A DNA stretch of 64,000 bases, taken from the NCBI RefSeq assembly GCF_029533155.1, contig NZ_JAIZDB010000013.1, positions 31,631 through 95,630 on the forward strand, read 5' to 3'. Below are positions 10,780 through 19,978 of this stretch, in pieces. A model generated the notes under the pieces. The model made no database searches. It was not told the DNA's origin and saw only the letters and a program-made list of their open reading frames with translations. This DNA is from Psychrobacillus antarcticus (lineage in GTDB: Bacteria > Bacillota > Bacilli > Bacillales_A > Planococcaceae). How positions within the stretch are numbered: position 1 is the stretch's first letter; every line of letters starts with the position of its first letter. A program made the translations under genes and the position numbers.

Positions 10780-11085
10780 ATGTTTAATATATTATTAGTT
10801 GCTGTTATAGTAGCTACATTTGTGTGGTATTTCTATTTTAAAACGAAACAGTTCCGTACACCATTACCTATTCACAAAAAATGGTTTGGGGCAAAAGCAT
10901 CTGTATGCCTCGGTGCTTTTTTGTTATTTTTCGGTATTAACTTTTTATTCATTTACCAGTCTTCCATAACATATGTTGTTGCCGGTCTGTTTATTTTGCT
11001 GGGTGGTTATTTTATGTATCACAATGTAAAAGTGGCCAAGCATTACGGGCAATTCGTAGTAGAAGAATTATCTATAAATCAATGA
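10780..11085 (+). CDS. ytpI: YtpI-like membrane protein
   Basis: A 101-residue protein with three hydrophobic segments (about 3-20, 40-60 and 64-84) joined by short basic loops. It resembles the YtpI family of Bacillaceae, and its place between nrnA and ytoI matches B. subtilis. Function unknown. ATG follows TTGGAGG. It is monocistronic and ends at a strong terminator. Confidence 0.85.
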   Translation: MFNILLVAVIVATFVWYFYFKTKQFRTPLPIHKKWFGAKASVCLGAFLLFFGINFLFIYQSSITYVVAGLFILLGGYFMYHNVKVAKHYGQFVVEELSINQ

Positions 11086-11116
11086 TGCAGCTAAACTAGC
11101 TGCATCATTTTTTTAT
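11083..11116 (+). terminator. ytpI terminator
   Basis: GATGCAGCT and AGCTGCATC pair across a five-base loop, followed by ATTTTTTTA. Confidence 0.9.
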
Positions 11117-11123
11117 CCTACTG

Positions 11124-11178
11124 CTTATTTCCGTAAAAAGTCGACGCTTTACGCGGGCACTGCTGCAAGCTCGTCATT
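11124..11178 (-). repeat. Relic of the GC-rich hairpin module found in the 750-bp elements
   Basis: Read on the minus strand this stretch runs GACGAG...GTGCCC, then AAAGCGTC, then ACGGAAAT. The same blocks occur in the same order and spacing in the GC-rich module of element B (33335-33440). It is a 3' half-copy without the rest of the element, lying between the ytpI terminator and the ytoI stop. It is visibly more GC-rich than its surroundings. Confidence 0.6.
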
Positions 11179-11189
11179 CTTACATTTTT

Positions 11190-12497
11190 TTATCTTTCCA
11201 ATAACTGATATGTGACCATCGCTTTTCCAACTAGTAGTTTGTCATGAAAAATTTCAATATCCATCTTCGCTACTTTTCTGCTCAGTTCCAACACTTTAGC
11301 TTGAATGCGCAAGATACTCTCTAGTTGGATTGGCTTCGTATAATAGATGGTCATATTTTCCACGACACTTTCTCCACGCTTACGGATTTTCAACGTTTGT
11401 GCCCCTGTTTCGGTTACTAATATCGTAAAAGCTCCATTGGACATTGCACCATAATGATCTGTCATTTGTGGAGTAACAACAAATTCAAATATAAACTCTT
11501 CTGAAGAAATGAGTTTTATTTGTTGCTTGACAATATCATCTATCGTTTCCCCATTTTGTGGCTGTCGAGAGGCTGCCTGTAATGCTTTTAAAACATCTTG
11601 TCTACTAATGACACCTTCTAAATAATTTGTATCTCGAACCACAGGTAATAAGTCGATGCCTTCCCAGATCATTCGATGACTTGCAGAAGATACACTTGTT
11701 TTCATCGTGACAGAAATCGGATTTTTCGTCATAACTTTTTCAATCGGTTCATTGTTCGATTTACCAATGACATCTCTTGCGGTTACAATCCCAACTAATT
11801 TCTTCGATACATCTACTACTGGGAAAACACCATGCGTCGTAACATCATTTAGCACTCGGTACTGTTTGACCTTATCTGTTACGTACAAATAAGATGTCTC
11901 TTGGAGTGGAATATATATATCCTCTATTAATAACACATCTTTTTTTATAAGTTGATCATCAATTGCACGATTAATCATCGTAGCTACAGTAAATGTATCA
12001 AAGCTAGTGGAAATGATAGGGAGCTCCAGCTCGTCCGCTAATCTTTTTGTGTTCTCTGAAACATCAAAACCACCTGTAACTAATACTGCCGCACCCGCTC
12101 TTAATGCAGTTTCGTGAAACTTCAGTCGATTTCCTACTATTAACAGATTACTCGGTCCCACATACCGCATCATGTCTTCGAGTTGCATTGCACCAATTAC
12201 AAACTTATTTAATGTTTTATGCAATCCAGTTCTTCCACCTAATACTTGACCATCCACAATGTTAACTACTTCGGCGTAAGTTAAACGCTCGAAATGCTCT
12301 TTTTTCTTTAACTCGATGCGAATTGTTCCTACTCGTTCGATTGTGCTAACTAGCCTTCTATTTTCTGCTTCTTTAATTGCGCGATAAGCTGTCCCTTCAC
12401 TGACAGTCAATTCCTTTGCAATTTGCCTAACAGATATTTTATCGCCAACTGGAAGTTTTTCAATATATGCTAATATCTGTTCATGTTTTGTTGTCAT
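11190..12497 (-). CDS. ytoI: YtoI: HTH, DRTGG, CBS pair and hotdog domain protein
   Basis: A 435-residue multidomain protein. Residues 1-65 form a helix-turn-helix resembling GntR/DeoR types (VRQIAKELTVSEGTAYRAIK). Residues about 75-190 are a DRTGG domain, 195-310 hold two CBS motifs (the first ending TARDVIG, the second SRQDVLKAL), and the C-terminal 120 residues are a hotdog thioesterase-like fold. This combination is typical of YtoI of Bacillales. CBS pairs usually bind adenine nucleotides, so it may be a nucleotide-responsive regulator; neither target nor substrate is known. No strong Shine-Dalgarno sequence is visible before the ATG. Confidence 0.9.
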   Translation of the reverse strand: MTTKHEQILAYIEKLPVGDKISVRQIAKELTVSEGTAYRAIKEAENRRLVSTIERVGTIRIELKKKEHFERLTYAEVVNIVDGQVLGGRTGLHKTLNKFVIGAMQLEDMMRYVGPSNLLIVGNRLKFHETALRAGAAVLVTGGFDVSENTKRLADELELPIISTSFDTFTVATMINRAIDDQLIKKDVLLIEDIYIPLQETSYLYVTDKVKQYRVLNDVTTHGVFPVVDVSKKLVGIVTARDVIGKSNNEPIEKVMTKNPISVTMKTSVSSASHRMIWEGIDLLPVVRDTNYLEGVISRQDVLKALQAASRQPQNGETIDDIVKQQIKLISSEEFIFEFVVTPQMTDHYGAMSNGAFTILVTETGAQTLKIRKRGESVVENMTIYYTKPIQLESILRIQAKVLELSRKVAKMDIEIFHDKLLVGKAMVTYQLLER

Positions 12498-12552
12498 GTA
12501 GTCACATCCAAACGATTATTATACGTTTATTGTACCACATAAGCCTTCTATG

Positions 12553-13242
12553 CTAGTCACGATTCCATTGCACATAATCTCCTGCATTCAATACTTGAAC
12601 TTCTGCCGAATCAACTAGATTCTTAAATAATTGTGGATCCTGTTTAATCGGAGGAAATGTATTATAGTGCACAGGTACTACAATTCGAGGTTTTAATAAT
12701 TGTACTGCATAAGCAGCATCCTCTGGTCCCATGGTAAAATTATCCCCTATTGGAAGAAATGCAACATCAATATCATTGCGTTCCCCTATTAGTTTCATAT
12801 CTCCAAACAAAGCGGTGTCCCCTGCATGGTAAATTGTTTTATCTAGTATTGTAAGAAGTACTCCTGCAGGCATTCCACCACAGATAATTTTTCCATCTTC
12901 TGTTGTATAAGAGTTGCTATGGAATGCTTGCGTGAATTTCACTCTTCCAAACTCAAAATCATAAGCACCCCCTATACCCATTGCGTGCACCTTAATGCCA
13001 AATGATTCGATATAATTGGCAAGCTCAAAAGTCGCGATCACCGTGGCGTTATTTCTTTTCGCTAGGTCTACTGTATCCCCAAGGTGGTCATTATGACCAT
13101 GTGTCAATAAAATAATATCTACTTTCTCTTCGGATGCGTTTAAATCAGTTTGCCCATTTCCTGTGATAAATGGGTCTATTAGGAATATGTGCGTATTTGT
13201 TTTTATTTTCACAACTGAATGTCCGTGATAGCTAATTTGCAT
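12553..13242 (-). CDS. ytkL: YtkL family metal-dependent hydrolase (UPF0173)
   Basis: A 229-residue metallo-beta-lactamase-fold hydrolase. The start at 13242 is chosen because the protein then begins [13 protein letters not shown] as in the family, with AAGGAG upstream; the frame could be extended nine codons to 13269 without a ribosome site. Motifs: HGHNDHLGD (Zn site) and the later [11 protein letters not shown] and VPVHYNT. The physiological substrate is unknown. It is divergent from the peptidase gene, with about 120 bp between them. Confidence 0.93.
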   Translation of the reverse strand: MQISYHGHSVVKIKTNTHIFLIDPFITGNGQTDLNASEEKVDIILLTHGHNDHLGDTVDLAKRNNATVIATFELANYIESFGIKVHAMGIGGAYDFEFGRVKFTQAFHSNSYTTEDGKIICGGMPAGVLLTILDKTIYHAGDTALFGDMKLIGERNDIDVAFLPIGDNFTMGPEDAAYAVQLLKPRIVVPVHYNTFPPIKQDPQLFKNLVDSAEVQVLNAGDYVQWNRD

Positions 13243-13366
13243 AATGGATTCTCTCCTTTTGATAGACATTTTTTAATGTATGCTCCTTATTATTCATTCA
13301 ACGTAGATGTCAGAAATCCTTTATTCTGATATGCTTATCGTATCAAATATAAAAAGAGGTGCCAGT

Positions 13367-14458
13367 ATGAATCAAACAGAAAAAATAAAATCATATCTAC
13401 AATCCCAACAGGTGGATGCAGCATTTATCACAACTCCAGACAACGTCTTTTACTTTACTGGGTTTAGAAGTAATCCACATGAGCGTCTTTTAGGAGTTGC
13501 TATTTTCAAAGAAGCTGCACCATTTATCATTTGTCCTAAAATGGAAATTCCCGATGCAAAAGCAGCTGGATGGAATGGAGAAATAATCGGACATCAGGAT
13601 ACGGAAAATGCCTGGGATATTCTTGTTCAAAAAATCAAAGCAACAGCTGGTAATATCGAAAGTATTGCCGTTGAAAAATCACATATGACATTGGAAAGAT
13701 TAGAGGCCCTAAAAGAACGATTGACTAATCTTCAAGTATCTAGAATCGATGAAAAAATCAATGACCTTCGTGTTATTAAATCAGAAGTAGAATTAGTCAA
13801 CATGCGTAAGGCAGCTGAACTTGCAGACTACGCAATTGAAGTAGGTTGCAAGGAAATTGCAGAAGGTAAAACGGAGCTTGAAATATTAAATGCGATTGAA
13901 TTAGCTGTAAAACAAAAAGGGGCTACACAGATGTCATTCGACACAATGGTGCTAAGCGGACCTAAAACAGCTTCTCCTCACGGAACTCCAGGAGATCGTA
14001 AAATACAAAAAGGGGATTTTATCCTATTTGACTTAGGCGTAGTTTACAATGGTTATTGTTCAGACATTACTCGTACAGTATCATTCGGAGACCCTACTCC
14101 TGAAAAACGGGAAATTTATGAAACAGTTCGTCGTGCAGAGGAAGCTGCAGTTGCAGCAGTAAAACCTGGTATTACTGCTATGGCACTTGATAAAATTGCG
14201 AGAGATATTATTACGGAAGCTGGTTATGGGGAATACTTTACACATCGTTTAGGCCACGGACTTGGCATTTCTGTTCATGAATTCCCATCGGTTACTGGTG
14301 TAAACGAGATGAAACTTGAAACTGGCATGGTATTTACAATCGAGCCAGGTATTTATCATCCGGAAATTACAGGTGTTCGTATTGAGGATGATGTCGTGGT
14401 AACAGAAGATGGTGTGGAAGTTTTAACGAAGTTCCCAAAAGAATTACAAATTTTATAA
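13367..14458 (+). CDS. Xaa-Pro peptidase, M24 family
   Basis: A 363-residue metallopeptidase that removes residues before proline. Residues 1-130 form the creatinase-like N-domain. The pita-bread catalytic domain has all five metal ligands: Asp in FDLGVVYNGY and CSDITRT, His in GHGLGISVHE, Glu in FTIEPGIY and VRIEDDVVV. Start at 13367 fits AGAGGTG upstream and the family N-terminus; the open frame extends further but without a ribosome site. The sequence does not separate PepQ dipeptidase from aminopeptidase P with certainty. It ends in a strong terminator. Confidence 0.93.
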   Translation: MNQTEKIKSYLQSQQVDAAFITTPDNVFYFTGFRSNPHERLLGVAIFKEAAPFIICPKMEIPDAKAAGWNGEIIGHQDTENAWDILVQKIKATAGNIESIAVEKSHMTLERLEALKERLTNLQVSRIDEKINDLRVIKSEVELVNMRKAAELADYAIEVGCKEIAEGKTELEILNAIELAVKQKGATQMSFDTMVLSGPKTASPHGTPGDRKIQKGDFILFDLGVVYNGYCSDITRTVSFGDPTPEKREIYETVRRAEEAAVAAVKPGITAMALDKIARDIITEAGYGEYFTHRLGHGLGISVHEFPSVTGVNEMKLETGMVFTIEPGIYHPEITGVRIEDDVVVTEDGVEVLTKFPKELQIL

Positions 14459-14464
14459 AATATT

Positions 14465-14495
14465 TTAAAGCACTGCAGATTGCCTGCAGTGCTTT
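14465..14495 (+). terminator. Terminator of the Xaa-Pro peptidase gene
   Basis: AAGCACTGCAG and CTGCAGTGCTT pair across a five-base loop and are followed by TTTA. The end of repeat element A is fused to this hairpin. Confidence 0.9.
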
Positions 14496-15242
14496 TTATA
14501 AGATAAAAAAGCACATAAAAATACAGCATGAACATTGGTTTTACAGGACTTTTAAGAATGATTAATACTACTGATTTCCGTTACATGTGGAGAACAAAAG
14601 CTAAGGGCGCCACGTCCTGCGGCAACGATTGCATACCCACATCCTGTGGGCCTCCGCGGGCGAGGCCGAGCCTCCTCATTCAGTCGCTACGCTTCTTCCC
14701 TGCGGAGGTCTCGACTTTCTCGCTTATCCCGCTGGAGGCGCCACATTCACTACAATCAATGAAGTGAGTAGTACTCAACTAGGATATATTGCATAGCCTC
14801 TCGCTTGGATAATAATAGTAGTCCAAGTTAAGGTAGTGTTAAAATCGTCTGATGAATTTAGGAATAACGGATGAAGATTGTAGATTTCCTTTTTTACTAG
14901 TGGAAATAAAGAAAAATAGTAAGTGTCTACCCAATAAAGGAGCGGAATAGCGAACGAAATTGCATCTTCGTGAGCTTCTTCTATTATTAGTATAGTATCT
15001 TTTCTCTAGTTACCCCAAAAATGGACTAACCTGTTTCTAAAAGTTGTAGAAGGGCGACGGACAGTCAATAGCCATAAGATTACCGAGAAAAAAAGATGCT
15101 GGTCGTGACTTCAGTCACGACCAGCATCTTTAAAAAATCAAACGGTAATTATATAGTAATAGGTCTGTCCAAAGCCCTTCGAAAACAGTAAAAACAGGTT
15201 TAGATCCTAAAGGACCGGACGTATTTTTGCCCGGTTTTTATT
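14496..15242 (-). repeat. Modular 750-bp non-coding element, copy A
   Basis: This fills the whole gap between the peptidase terminator and the DUF2071 gene. Read on the minus strand it aligns with copy B (32762-33520) and copy C (63464 to window end) over nearly its full length. Order on the minus strand: CCGGGC-type hairpin, imperfect palindrome of about 180 nt centred on a 19-bp stem (15092-15131), AT-rich core, a GC-rich block (14600-14750) in a variant form unlike copy B, and a conserved end of about 60 bp. The GC block is bounded by AATACTACTGA (14565) and its inverse TGAGTAGTACT (14764). No ORF in it looks real. It starts 5 bp after the stop of the neighbouring gene, whose transcript would run into it. 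Confidence 0.8.
15092..15131. repeat. 19-bp perfect inverted repeat inside element A
   Basis: AAAGATGCTGGTCGTGACT and its exact complement are separated by two bases. Outside it, ATTACCG (15079) and CGGTAAT (15143) pair again, and the flanking 60-70 bases on each side are imperfectly complementary. Confidence 0.9.
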
Positions 15243-15246
15243 AGTT

Positions 15247-16002
15247 TTAAAATGCTTTAACAAGCGGCCACATTCTTACCTCTATGTTTCTAGAATAATG
15301 CAAAACCGGGGTTTCATTCTCCACTACAATCCCCTGACTACTAAGCATTGTATTTACTTTTATTTCGGATTCTGCACGTTGTAGTAGCCAAGGATGATGC
15401 AGTATGTCACAGCGTAAAGGAACACCTTTCGAATTCACTGTATAAAGGCAATAACGTTCCACCAACCATTCTTCAAATGAGCCTTTCTCTGCAAAATAAG
15501 CCTTTGAGACTGGACGATAATTAGCTACGAACCGAGCATCCCCTTCCTTTCTCCTACTCACATATCCAATCAAATCCCCATGCTTTTCAACCTTCATATG
15601 TGCATGAACATACGGTAAGTGAAAGAACGTTCTAGCAACCTTTATCGCAAGAAGATTCGTTGCATCTAAACTAAAAAAGTATACACCTGGTTTTCCATCA
15701 ATCATTACATATGTTCGAACATTCAGTTCAGGAAATTTATCAGTTCCCGGAACAGGAGGTAATCCTCGTAATCGAATATTGGTCATATGAAAAGGCACGA
15801 CACCAACCCAACACATACCATCAAAAGTATCTAGCGGGAAAACATCAGGTACTAGTTTACGTAAAAGATCAAATTTAACCGGAAAGTGAGCAAAAAGTAA
15901 ATCATTCCAAGTTTGCTTCATTACCCAAGGAGACTTAGGTAGTGGCCATAATCTATGTCCATCATCCCACTTCGCTTTTGTGAATTTTTGGTAATGTGTC
16001 AT
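15247..16002 (-). CDS. DUF2071 (YqjF-like) protein
   Basis: A 251-residue soluble protein of the DUF2071/YqjF family, recognised by the N-terminal WVMKQTWNDLLFAHFPV, the LVPDVFPLDTFDGMCWVGVVPF stretch (in two parts about residues 45-72) and the later FFSLDATN. The family adopts an acetoacetate-decarboxylase-like fold, but no activity is established and the catalytic Lys of that enzyme cannot be placed here. Monocistronic; its 3' end is five bases from repeat A. The ATG has no strong Shine-Dalgarno (AAGGGGAT at a good distance). Confidence 0.85.
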   Translation of the reverse strand: MTHYQKFTKAKWDDGHRLWPLPKSPWVMKQTWNDLLFAHFPVKFDLLRKLVPDVFPLDTFDGMCWVGVVPFHMTNIRLRGLPPVPGTDKFPELNVRTYVMIDGKPGVYFFSLDATNLLAIKVARTFFHLPYVHAHMKVEKHGDLIGYVSRRKEGDARFVANYRPVSKAYFAEKGSFEEWLVERYCLYTVNSKGVPLRCDILHHPWLLQRAESEIKVNTMLSSQGIVVENETPVLHYSRNIEVRMWPLVKAF

Positions 16003-16075
16003 GATATCTTAATCCCCTTTGCACAAATCTACTACATCTGTATTTATGATACCTTTCCCACTAATATTTCTTACA

Positions 16076-16417
16076 CTAGAATATCAGGTACCCAACGTAT
16101 GCAAAAATAATTCCGCCGACATAAGTAATAAGAAAATACATCAGCCAAGATCTGGGATACTTTTGCAAAGTAAATAATTCTTTATTTAATGTAGAGAAGG
16201 TTGTAACAGAACCAAGCAATCCTGTTCCAATTAATAGGATGTAAATTTCACCCGCTTGACCCCCAACTAACAGTCCAAGTAAAAAGGAACCAACAAGATT
16301 TACTGAAAGGGTTCCATAGGGAAATGCACCACTTTTGCTTTTGTTCAGCTTTTCCGAAATAATGTATCGAATATTCGCACCTATAAAACCTGCAATACAG
16401 ACTAGGAGAATATTCAT
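16076..16417 (-). CDS. crcB: Fluoride channel subunit CrcB/Fluc
   Basis: A 113-residue membrane protein with four hydrophobic segments (about 1-20, 32-52, 55-75 and 92-112). It carries the CrcB signatures GAFIGANIRYI-like N-terminus, FPYGTLSVNLVGSFLLG and GLLGSVTTFST. Fluc proteins are dual-topology fluoride exporters. Gram-positive bacteria often encode two subunits that form an obligate heterodimer, and here the ATG overlaps the TGA of the upstream crcB as ATGA. No fluoride riboswitch is visible upstream of the pair. Confidence 0.95.
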   Translation of the reverse strand: MNILLVCIAGFIGANIRYIISEKLNKSKSGAFPYGTLSVNLVGSFLLGLLVGGQAGEIYILLIGTGLLGSVTTFSTLNKELFTLQKYPRSWLMYFLITYVGGIIFAYVGYLIF

Positions 16418-16767
16418 TTGGCCACCTCATATTTCCAACCCAAGTTACTCATTATAATGCCACCAACAACGCTAAGTATAATATAAAGTACGGCAAGACC
16501 AATTTGTCCATCGTCTATCATCGTTATCGTTTCCACACTAAAAGCAGAAAAAGTGGTAAAAGAACCTATAAATCCCGTACCAATAGCAGATTTCAGTTTT
16601 TTTGAAATAGGTAGCGATCTGGAGGTTATAAAAGCCAATGCATAGCATCCAGTTAGGTTGACCAGCAAAGTGGCGAATGGAAACACTGATTCAGAAATCA
16701 TCACAACACCTACCAAATACCTTGTAATTGCGCCTAAGGCACCAGCTATTCCTATATACATATACAT
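16414..16767 (-). CDS. crcB: Fluoride channel subunit CrcB/Fluc (first gene of pair)
   Basis: A 117-residue CrcB homologue with four membrane segments and the motifs GALGAITRYL, FATLLVNLTGCYALAF and GFIGSFTTFSAFS. The start at 16767 is preferred because GGGGTG lies nine bases upstream; a GTG at 16779 sits inside that ribosome site. Partner of the overlapping downstream crcB, probably as the opposite-topology subunit of a heterodimer. It lies about 70 bp after ald, separated by a hairpin without a T tract, so partial read-through is possible. Confidence 0.95.
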   Translation of the reverse strand: MYMYIGIAGALGAITRYLVGVVMISESVFPFATLLVNLTGCYALAFITSRSLPISKKLKSAIGTGFIGSFTTFSAFSVETITMIDDGQIGLAVLYIILSVVGGIIMSNLGWKYEVAK

Positions 16768-16789
16768 TATTTCGATCACCCCATTAACT

Positions 16790-16823
16790 GGAAATCACCC
16801 AAGGCATTATTGCCTCGAGTGAT
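16790..16823 (-). terminator. Hairpin between ald and crcB
   Basis: Minus-strand AATCACTCGAGGCA and TGCCTTGGGTGATT pair almost fully across ATAA. No T run follows, so it could be a weak terminator or an mRNA-stabilising stem. Confidence 0.5.
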
Positions 16824-16836
16824 TGAATTTAAGATA

Positions 16837-17952
16837 TTAGTTTAAAAGTGTCGTTACATCCACATAAGGTAAGTCTTGCGCCTCTGCTACTGCCTTAAAT
16901 GTAACATGTCCAGCAAGCGTGTTAAGTCCTTTTTGAAGAGAAAGATTATCTAGACATGCTTGTCTGTAGCCTTTATTGGCAATTTGCAACGCATAAGGGA
17001 TTGTCGCATTTATAAGCGCCATAGTAGAAGTTCTTGGTACTGCTCCAGGCATATTAGCAACAGCGTAATGTACTACTCCATGCTTTTCATATGTTGGGTT
17101 ATCATGTGTTGTAATACGATCAGAGCTTTCGAAAATCCCGCCTTGGTCGATTGCAATATCAATAACAACTGAACCAACAGACATTGTTTTGACCATTTCT
17201 TCCGTTACTAGTTTCGGAGCTTTTGCACCAGGTATTAATACACATCCTATAACTAAGTCTGCTTCCCTAACTGCTTCTGCAATATTATATGGGTTAGAAA
17301 TTAATGTTTGGATACTTGCACCAAAGATGTCCTCTAATTGGCGAAGACGATCTGGATTTAGATCAATGATCGTTACAAGTGCACCCATTCCAATTGCTAC
17401 ACGAGCGGCACTAGCACCAGCGATTCCCCCTCCAAGAATGGCTACTTTCGCACGTGGTACTCCAGGAACTCCCCCAAGTAATATCCCTTTTCCTCCATTA
17501 ATTTGCTCTAAATACTGTGCTCCAATTTGAGTTGCCATACGACCAGCAACTTCACTCATCGGAGACAATAAAGGTAATGTATTATTCGGCAATTGAACGG
17601 TTTCATATGCAATTGCTGTAACTTTTTTTTCTAATAATACTCTTGTTAAGTCTGCTTCAGGTGCTAGATGTAAATAGGTGAAAAGAATTGACTCTTCGCG
17701 AATGAAATCATATTCTGCATGAGTAGGTTCCTTTACTTTCATGACCATTTCTTGATCCCATGCTTCCTTTGCAGTTGGTACAATTTTTGCTCCGGCAGCA
17801 ATGTAGTCTTCATCGGTAAAGCTTGACCCAAGTCCAGCTCCAGTTTCAATAAAAACCTCATGTTTATAATGCGTTAAACTTACTACCCCAGCTGGCGTCA
17901 TTGCAACGCGATTTTCATTGTTCTTTGTTTCCTTTGGAATCCCAATACGCAT
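16837..17952 (-). CDS. ald: Alanine dehydrogenase
   Basis: Reversible NAD-dependent deamination of L-alanine to pyruvate and ammonia; in B. subtilis it is needed for normal sporulation and alanine use. The 371 residues match the hexameric family. The N-terminal substrate domain starts [20 protein letters not shown] (Arg15 and nearby), Lys74 lies in MKVKEP, His95 in [10 protein letters not shown], and the Rossmann motif GGGIAG is near residue 173. Monocistronic with GGAGG before ATG. A CcpA-like site lies in the divergent gap to the stress-protein gene. Confidence 0.97.
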   Translation of the reverse strand: MRIGIPKETKNNENRVAMTPAGVVSLTHYKHEVFIETGAGLGSSFTDEDYIAAGAKIVPTAKEAWDQEMVMKVKEPTHAEYDFIREESILFTYLHLAPEADLTRVLLEKKVTAIAYETVQLPNNTLPLLSPMSEVAGRMATQIGAQYLEQINGGKGILLGGVPGVPRAKVAILGGGIAGASAARVAIGMGALVTIIDLNPDRLRQLEDIFGASIQTLISNPYNIAEAVREADLVIGCVLIPGAKAPKLVTEEMVKTMSVGSVVIDIAIDQGGIFESSDRITTHDNPTYEKHGVVHYAVANMPGAVPRTSTMALINATIPYALQIANKGYRQACLDNLSLQKGLNTLAGHVTFKAVAEAQDLPYVDVTTLLN

Positions 17953-18075
17953 TTCTTGTATCCTCCTATGTAAACCATGTTGGTGTGAAATGACACATTA
18001 TCTGATTGCATCATTTCATACAAATCTATTCTATCACCTATATATTTAAAATACTTCAACTATTTGAGTTTCAAT

Positions 18076-18089
18076 TAAAAACGTTCACA
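18076..18089. promoter_or_regulatory. Possible CcpA (cre) site between ald and usp
   Basis: TAAAAACGTTCACA matches the cre consensus TGWNANCGNTNWCA at all fixed positions except the second base. It lies about 100 bp upstream of usp and 125 bp upstream of ald. One mismatch at a conserved G makes it uncertain. Confidence 0.35.
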
Positions 18090-18177
18090 AATAAGACTAA
18101 AAAAATATAAAAGGGAGGGAGGAATATACCTAACAATCTCGAATACTATATATATAACCAATAAGGAGGTTTTAATA

Positions 18178-18633
18178 ATGACATTAAAATACAATCAAAT
18201 TCTAGTTGCTGTCGATGGTTCTAAAGAAGCAGAATATGCATTTAAAAAATCTGTATCTATTGCAGCACGTAATAACGCAACTTTAAACTTAATCAATATT
18301 ATCGATACTCGTTCATTTGCTGCAATTGAGGCTTATGATCGTTCGATTGCAGAAAGAGCTCAAACTTTTGCAGAAGATTTGCTAGGTGGATACAAAAAAG
18401 AAGCGCTTGCTGCTGGAGTACAAAATGTGAATGTCGTAGTTGATTATGGTTCACCAAAAACAATGATTTCGAAAGACATCGCTAAAAAAGTACAAGCAGA
18501 TTTAATCATCTGTGGTGCGACTGGTCTAAATGCAATGGAAAGATTCTTAATCGGTAGCGTATCTGAATATATCGTACGTTCCGCTTCTTGCGATGTATTA
18601 GTAGTTCGTACAGACGAACCACTAAATGCATAA
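18178..18633 (+). CDS. Universal stress protein UspA family
   Basis: A 151-residue single-domain UspA protein. The nucleotide-binding pattern is present: ILVAVDGS at the N-terminus and GATGLNAMERFLIGSVSEYI near 122-141, equivalent to the G-2X-G-9X-G(S/T) motif of ATP-binding members. Such proteins are cytosolic and induced by stress; the client is unknown. It is monocistronic with a strong AAGGAGG and a strong terminator. Confidence 0.93.
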   Translation: MTLKYNQILVAVDGSKEAEYAFKKSVSIAARNNATLNLINIIDTRSFAAIEAYDRSIAERAQTFAEDLLGGYKKEALAAGVQNVNVVVDYGSPKTMISKDIAKKVQADLIICGATGLNAMERFLIGSVSEYIVRSASCDVLVVRTDEPLNA

Positions 18634-18646
18634 AATTATACAATGA

Positions 18647-18690
18647 TATAATAGGTTGGTCGTGAATCTTCTCACGACCAACCTATTTTT
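18647..18690 (+). terminator. usp terminator sharing a core with the repeat-element stem
   Basis: AATAGGTTGGTCGTGA and TCACGACCAACCTATT form a 16-bp perfect stem with a six-base loop, followed by TTTTA. The TGGTCGTGA core is the same as in the 19-bp stems of elements A, B and C. Confidence 0.9.
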
Positions 18691-18725
18691 ATTTTAATGC
18701 GAGTTTAGTCTACTTCTAGTCTTTA

Positions 18726-19916
18726 TTACAGCTTCGCAATTCTCACGGTATCTCTAGCAATCATAATCTCTTCATTCGTCGGGATAACGATTACTTTTAC
18801 TGGGGAATGGGGATAGTTGATGAAATTTTCTTTGCCATTTATTTTGTTTAAATCTGGATCCATAAACACTCCCATAAACTGGAGTCCCTTTAGCACTTTT
18901 TCACGCACTACTTCACTATTTTCTCCGATTCCTGCTGTGAAAATAATGGCATCAACACCATTCATACGTGCAGCATAGGAGCCAATGTATTTATGAATAC
19001 GATTGGCGAATACATCTAGTGCCAGCTGTGCACGCTCATTTCCTTTGTCAGCCTCTCCGACAATATCTCGTAAATCACTGGAGAAACCAGAAACACCTAG
19101 CATTCCTGATTTCTTATTTAAAATATCTAATACACCTTCCGCACTTTTACCTGTCTTCTCCATCAAGTAAGGGATTAAAGCAGGATCAATATTACCCGAT
19201 CTTGTTCCCATTGTCACACCTGCAAGTGGTGTAAACCCCATAGAGGTATCGATCGATTTACCATGGTGAATAGCAGCAATACTTGCCCCATTGCCTAGAT
19301 GACAGGATATAAATCGAGTTGTTTCCAGTGGTCTATTTAATAGCATTGCAGCTCTCTGTGTAACGTACTTGTGCGAAGACCCATGAAAACCATACTTACG
19401 AATACCAAATTTTTCATAGTATTCATAAGGAATGGAATATAAATAAGAGCTTTCTGGCATCGTTTGATGAAAAGCAGTATCAAAAACAGCTACAGCTGGG
19501 ACATTCGGAAGCTCCTGATTAAATACTTTTATTCCAGTAATATTCGCTGGATTATGAAGAGGCGCTAACTCCGATAATTCTTCTAGCGTATCTAACACTT
19601 CGGTGGTTATTAACACGGAATCACTATAAACCTCGCCACCATGTACTACCCGATGCCCAATTCCTTGTATATCATCTAATGAATGAATCACATTCTTTTC
19701 TACTAACATACTCATCAGTAGTCTAACCGCTTGTTCGTGATTGTCCACATGTTCAATTATATTAATACGTTCCTCATTTGTCGTCATTGTAAAAATAGGA
19801 TTACCTAGACCAATTCTCTCTATTAACCCTTTAGCAATTACCCGTTCGTCTACCATTTCAAAAACTTGAAATTTTAATGAAGAGCTTCCTGCATTTATAG
19901 CTAATATTATTGGCAT
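18726..19916 (-). CDS. ackA: Acetate kinase
   Basis: Interconverts acetyl phosphate plus ADP with acetate plus ATP, the overflow pathway under glucose. The 396 residues match the family: [10 protein letters not shown] at 6-15, GHRVVHGGE near 87-95 with the substrate Arg, [10 protein letters not shown] (catalytic Asp), GNGASIAAI and TAGIGENS near the C-terminus. It lies 62 bp after ytxK. Its Shine-Dalgarno AAGGAG lies in the 3' arm of a terminator-like hairpin (19924-19971) whose T run ends at the ATG. In B. subtilis ackA is activated by CcpA; no clear cre is visible here. Confidence 0.98.
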   Translation of the reverse strand: MPIILAINAGSSSLKFQVFEMVDERVIAKGLIERIGLGNPIFTMTTNEERINIIEHVDNHEQAVRLLMSMLVEKNVIHSLDDIQGIGHRVVHGGEVYSDSVLITTEVLDTLEELSELAPLHNPANITGIKVFNQELPNVPAVAVFDTAFHQTMPESSYLYSIPYEYYEKFGIRKYGFHGSSHKYVTQRAAMLLNRPLETTRFISCHLGNGASIAAIHHGKSIDTSMGFTPLAGVTMGTRSGNIDPALIPYLMEKTGKSAEGVLDILNKKSGMLGVSGFSSDLRDIVGEADKGNERAQLALDVFANRIHKYIGSYAARMNGVDAIIFTAGIGENSEVVREKVLKGLQFMGVFMDPDLNKINGKENFINYPHSPVKVIVIPTNEEIMIARDTVRIAKL

Positions 19917-19923
19917 AAAAAAC

Positions 19924-19971
19924 GCTCCTTCTTTGAACTAGTAATTTAATTGTACCGTTCAAGGAAGGAGC
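19924..19971 (-). promoter_or_regulatory. Terminator-like hairpin that contains the ackA ribosome binding site
   Basis: On the minus strand GCTCCTTCCTTGAAC pairs with GTTCAAAGAAGGAGC (one mismatch in 15) around an 18-base loop, followed by GTTTTTT and then the ackA ATG. The AAGGAG that should bind 16S rRNA is the last part of the 3' arm. This could be an ytxK terminator, a translational block on read-through transcripts, or both. Confidence 0.7.
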
Positions 19972-19978
19972 TAGCAAC

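Noticed and set aside
14528..14767. 79-residue frame inside repeat copy A
   Set aside because: It is read through the GC-rich hairpin module, has no ribosome site, and is not kept in copies B or C.
16730..16830. Possible fluoride riboswitch before the crcB pair
   Set aside because: The gap holds only the ald hairpin and a ribosome site; the characteristic crcB motif core is not present.
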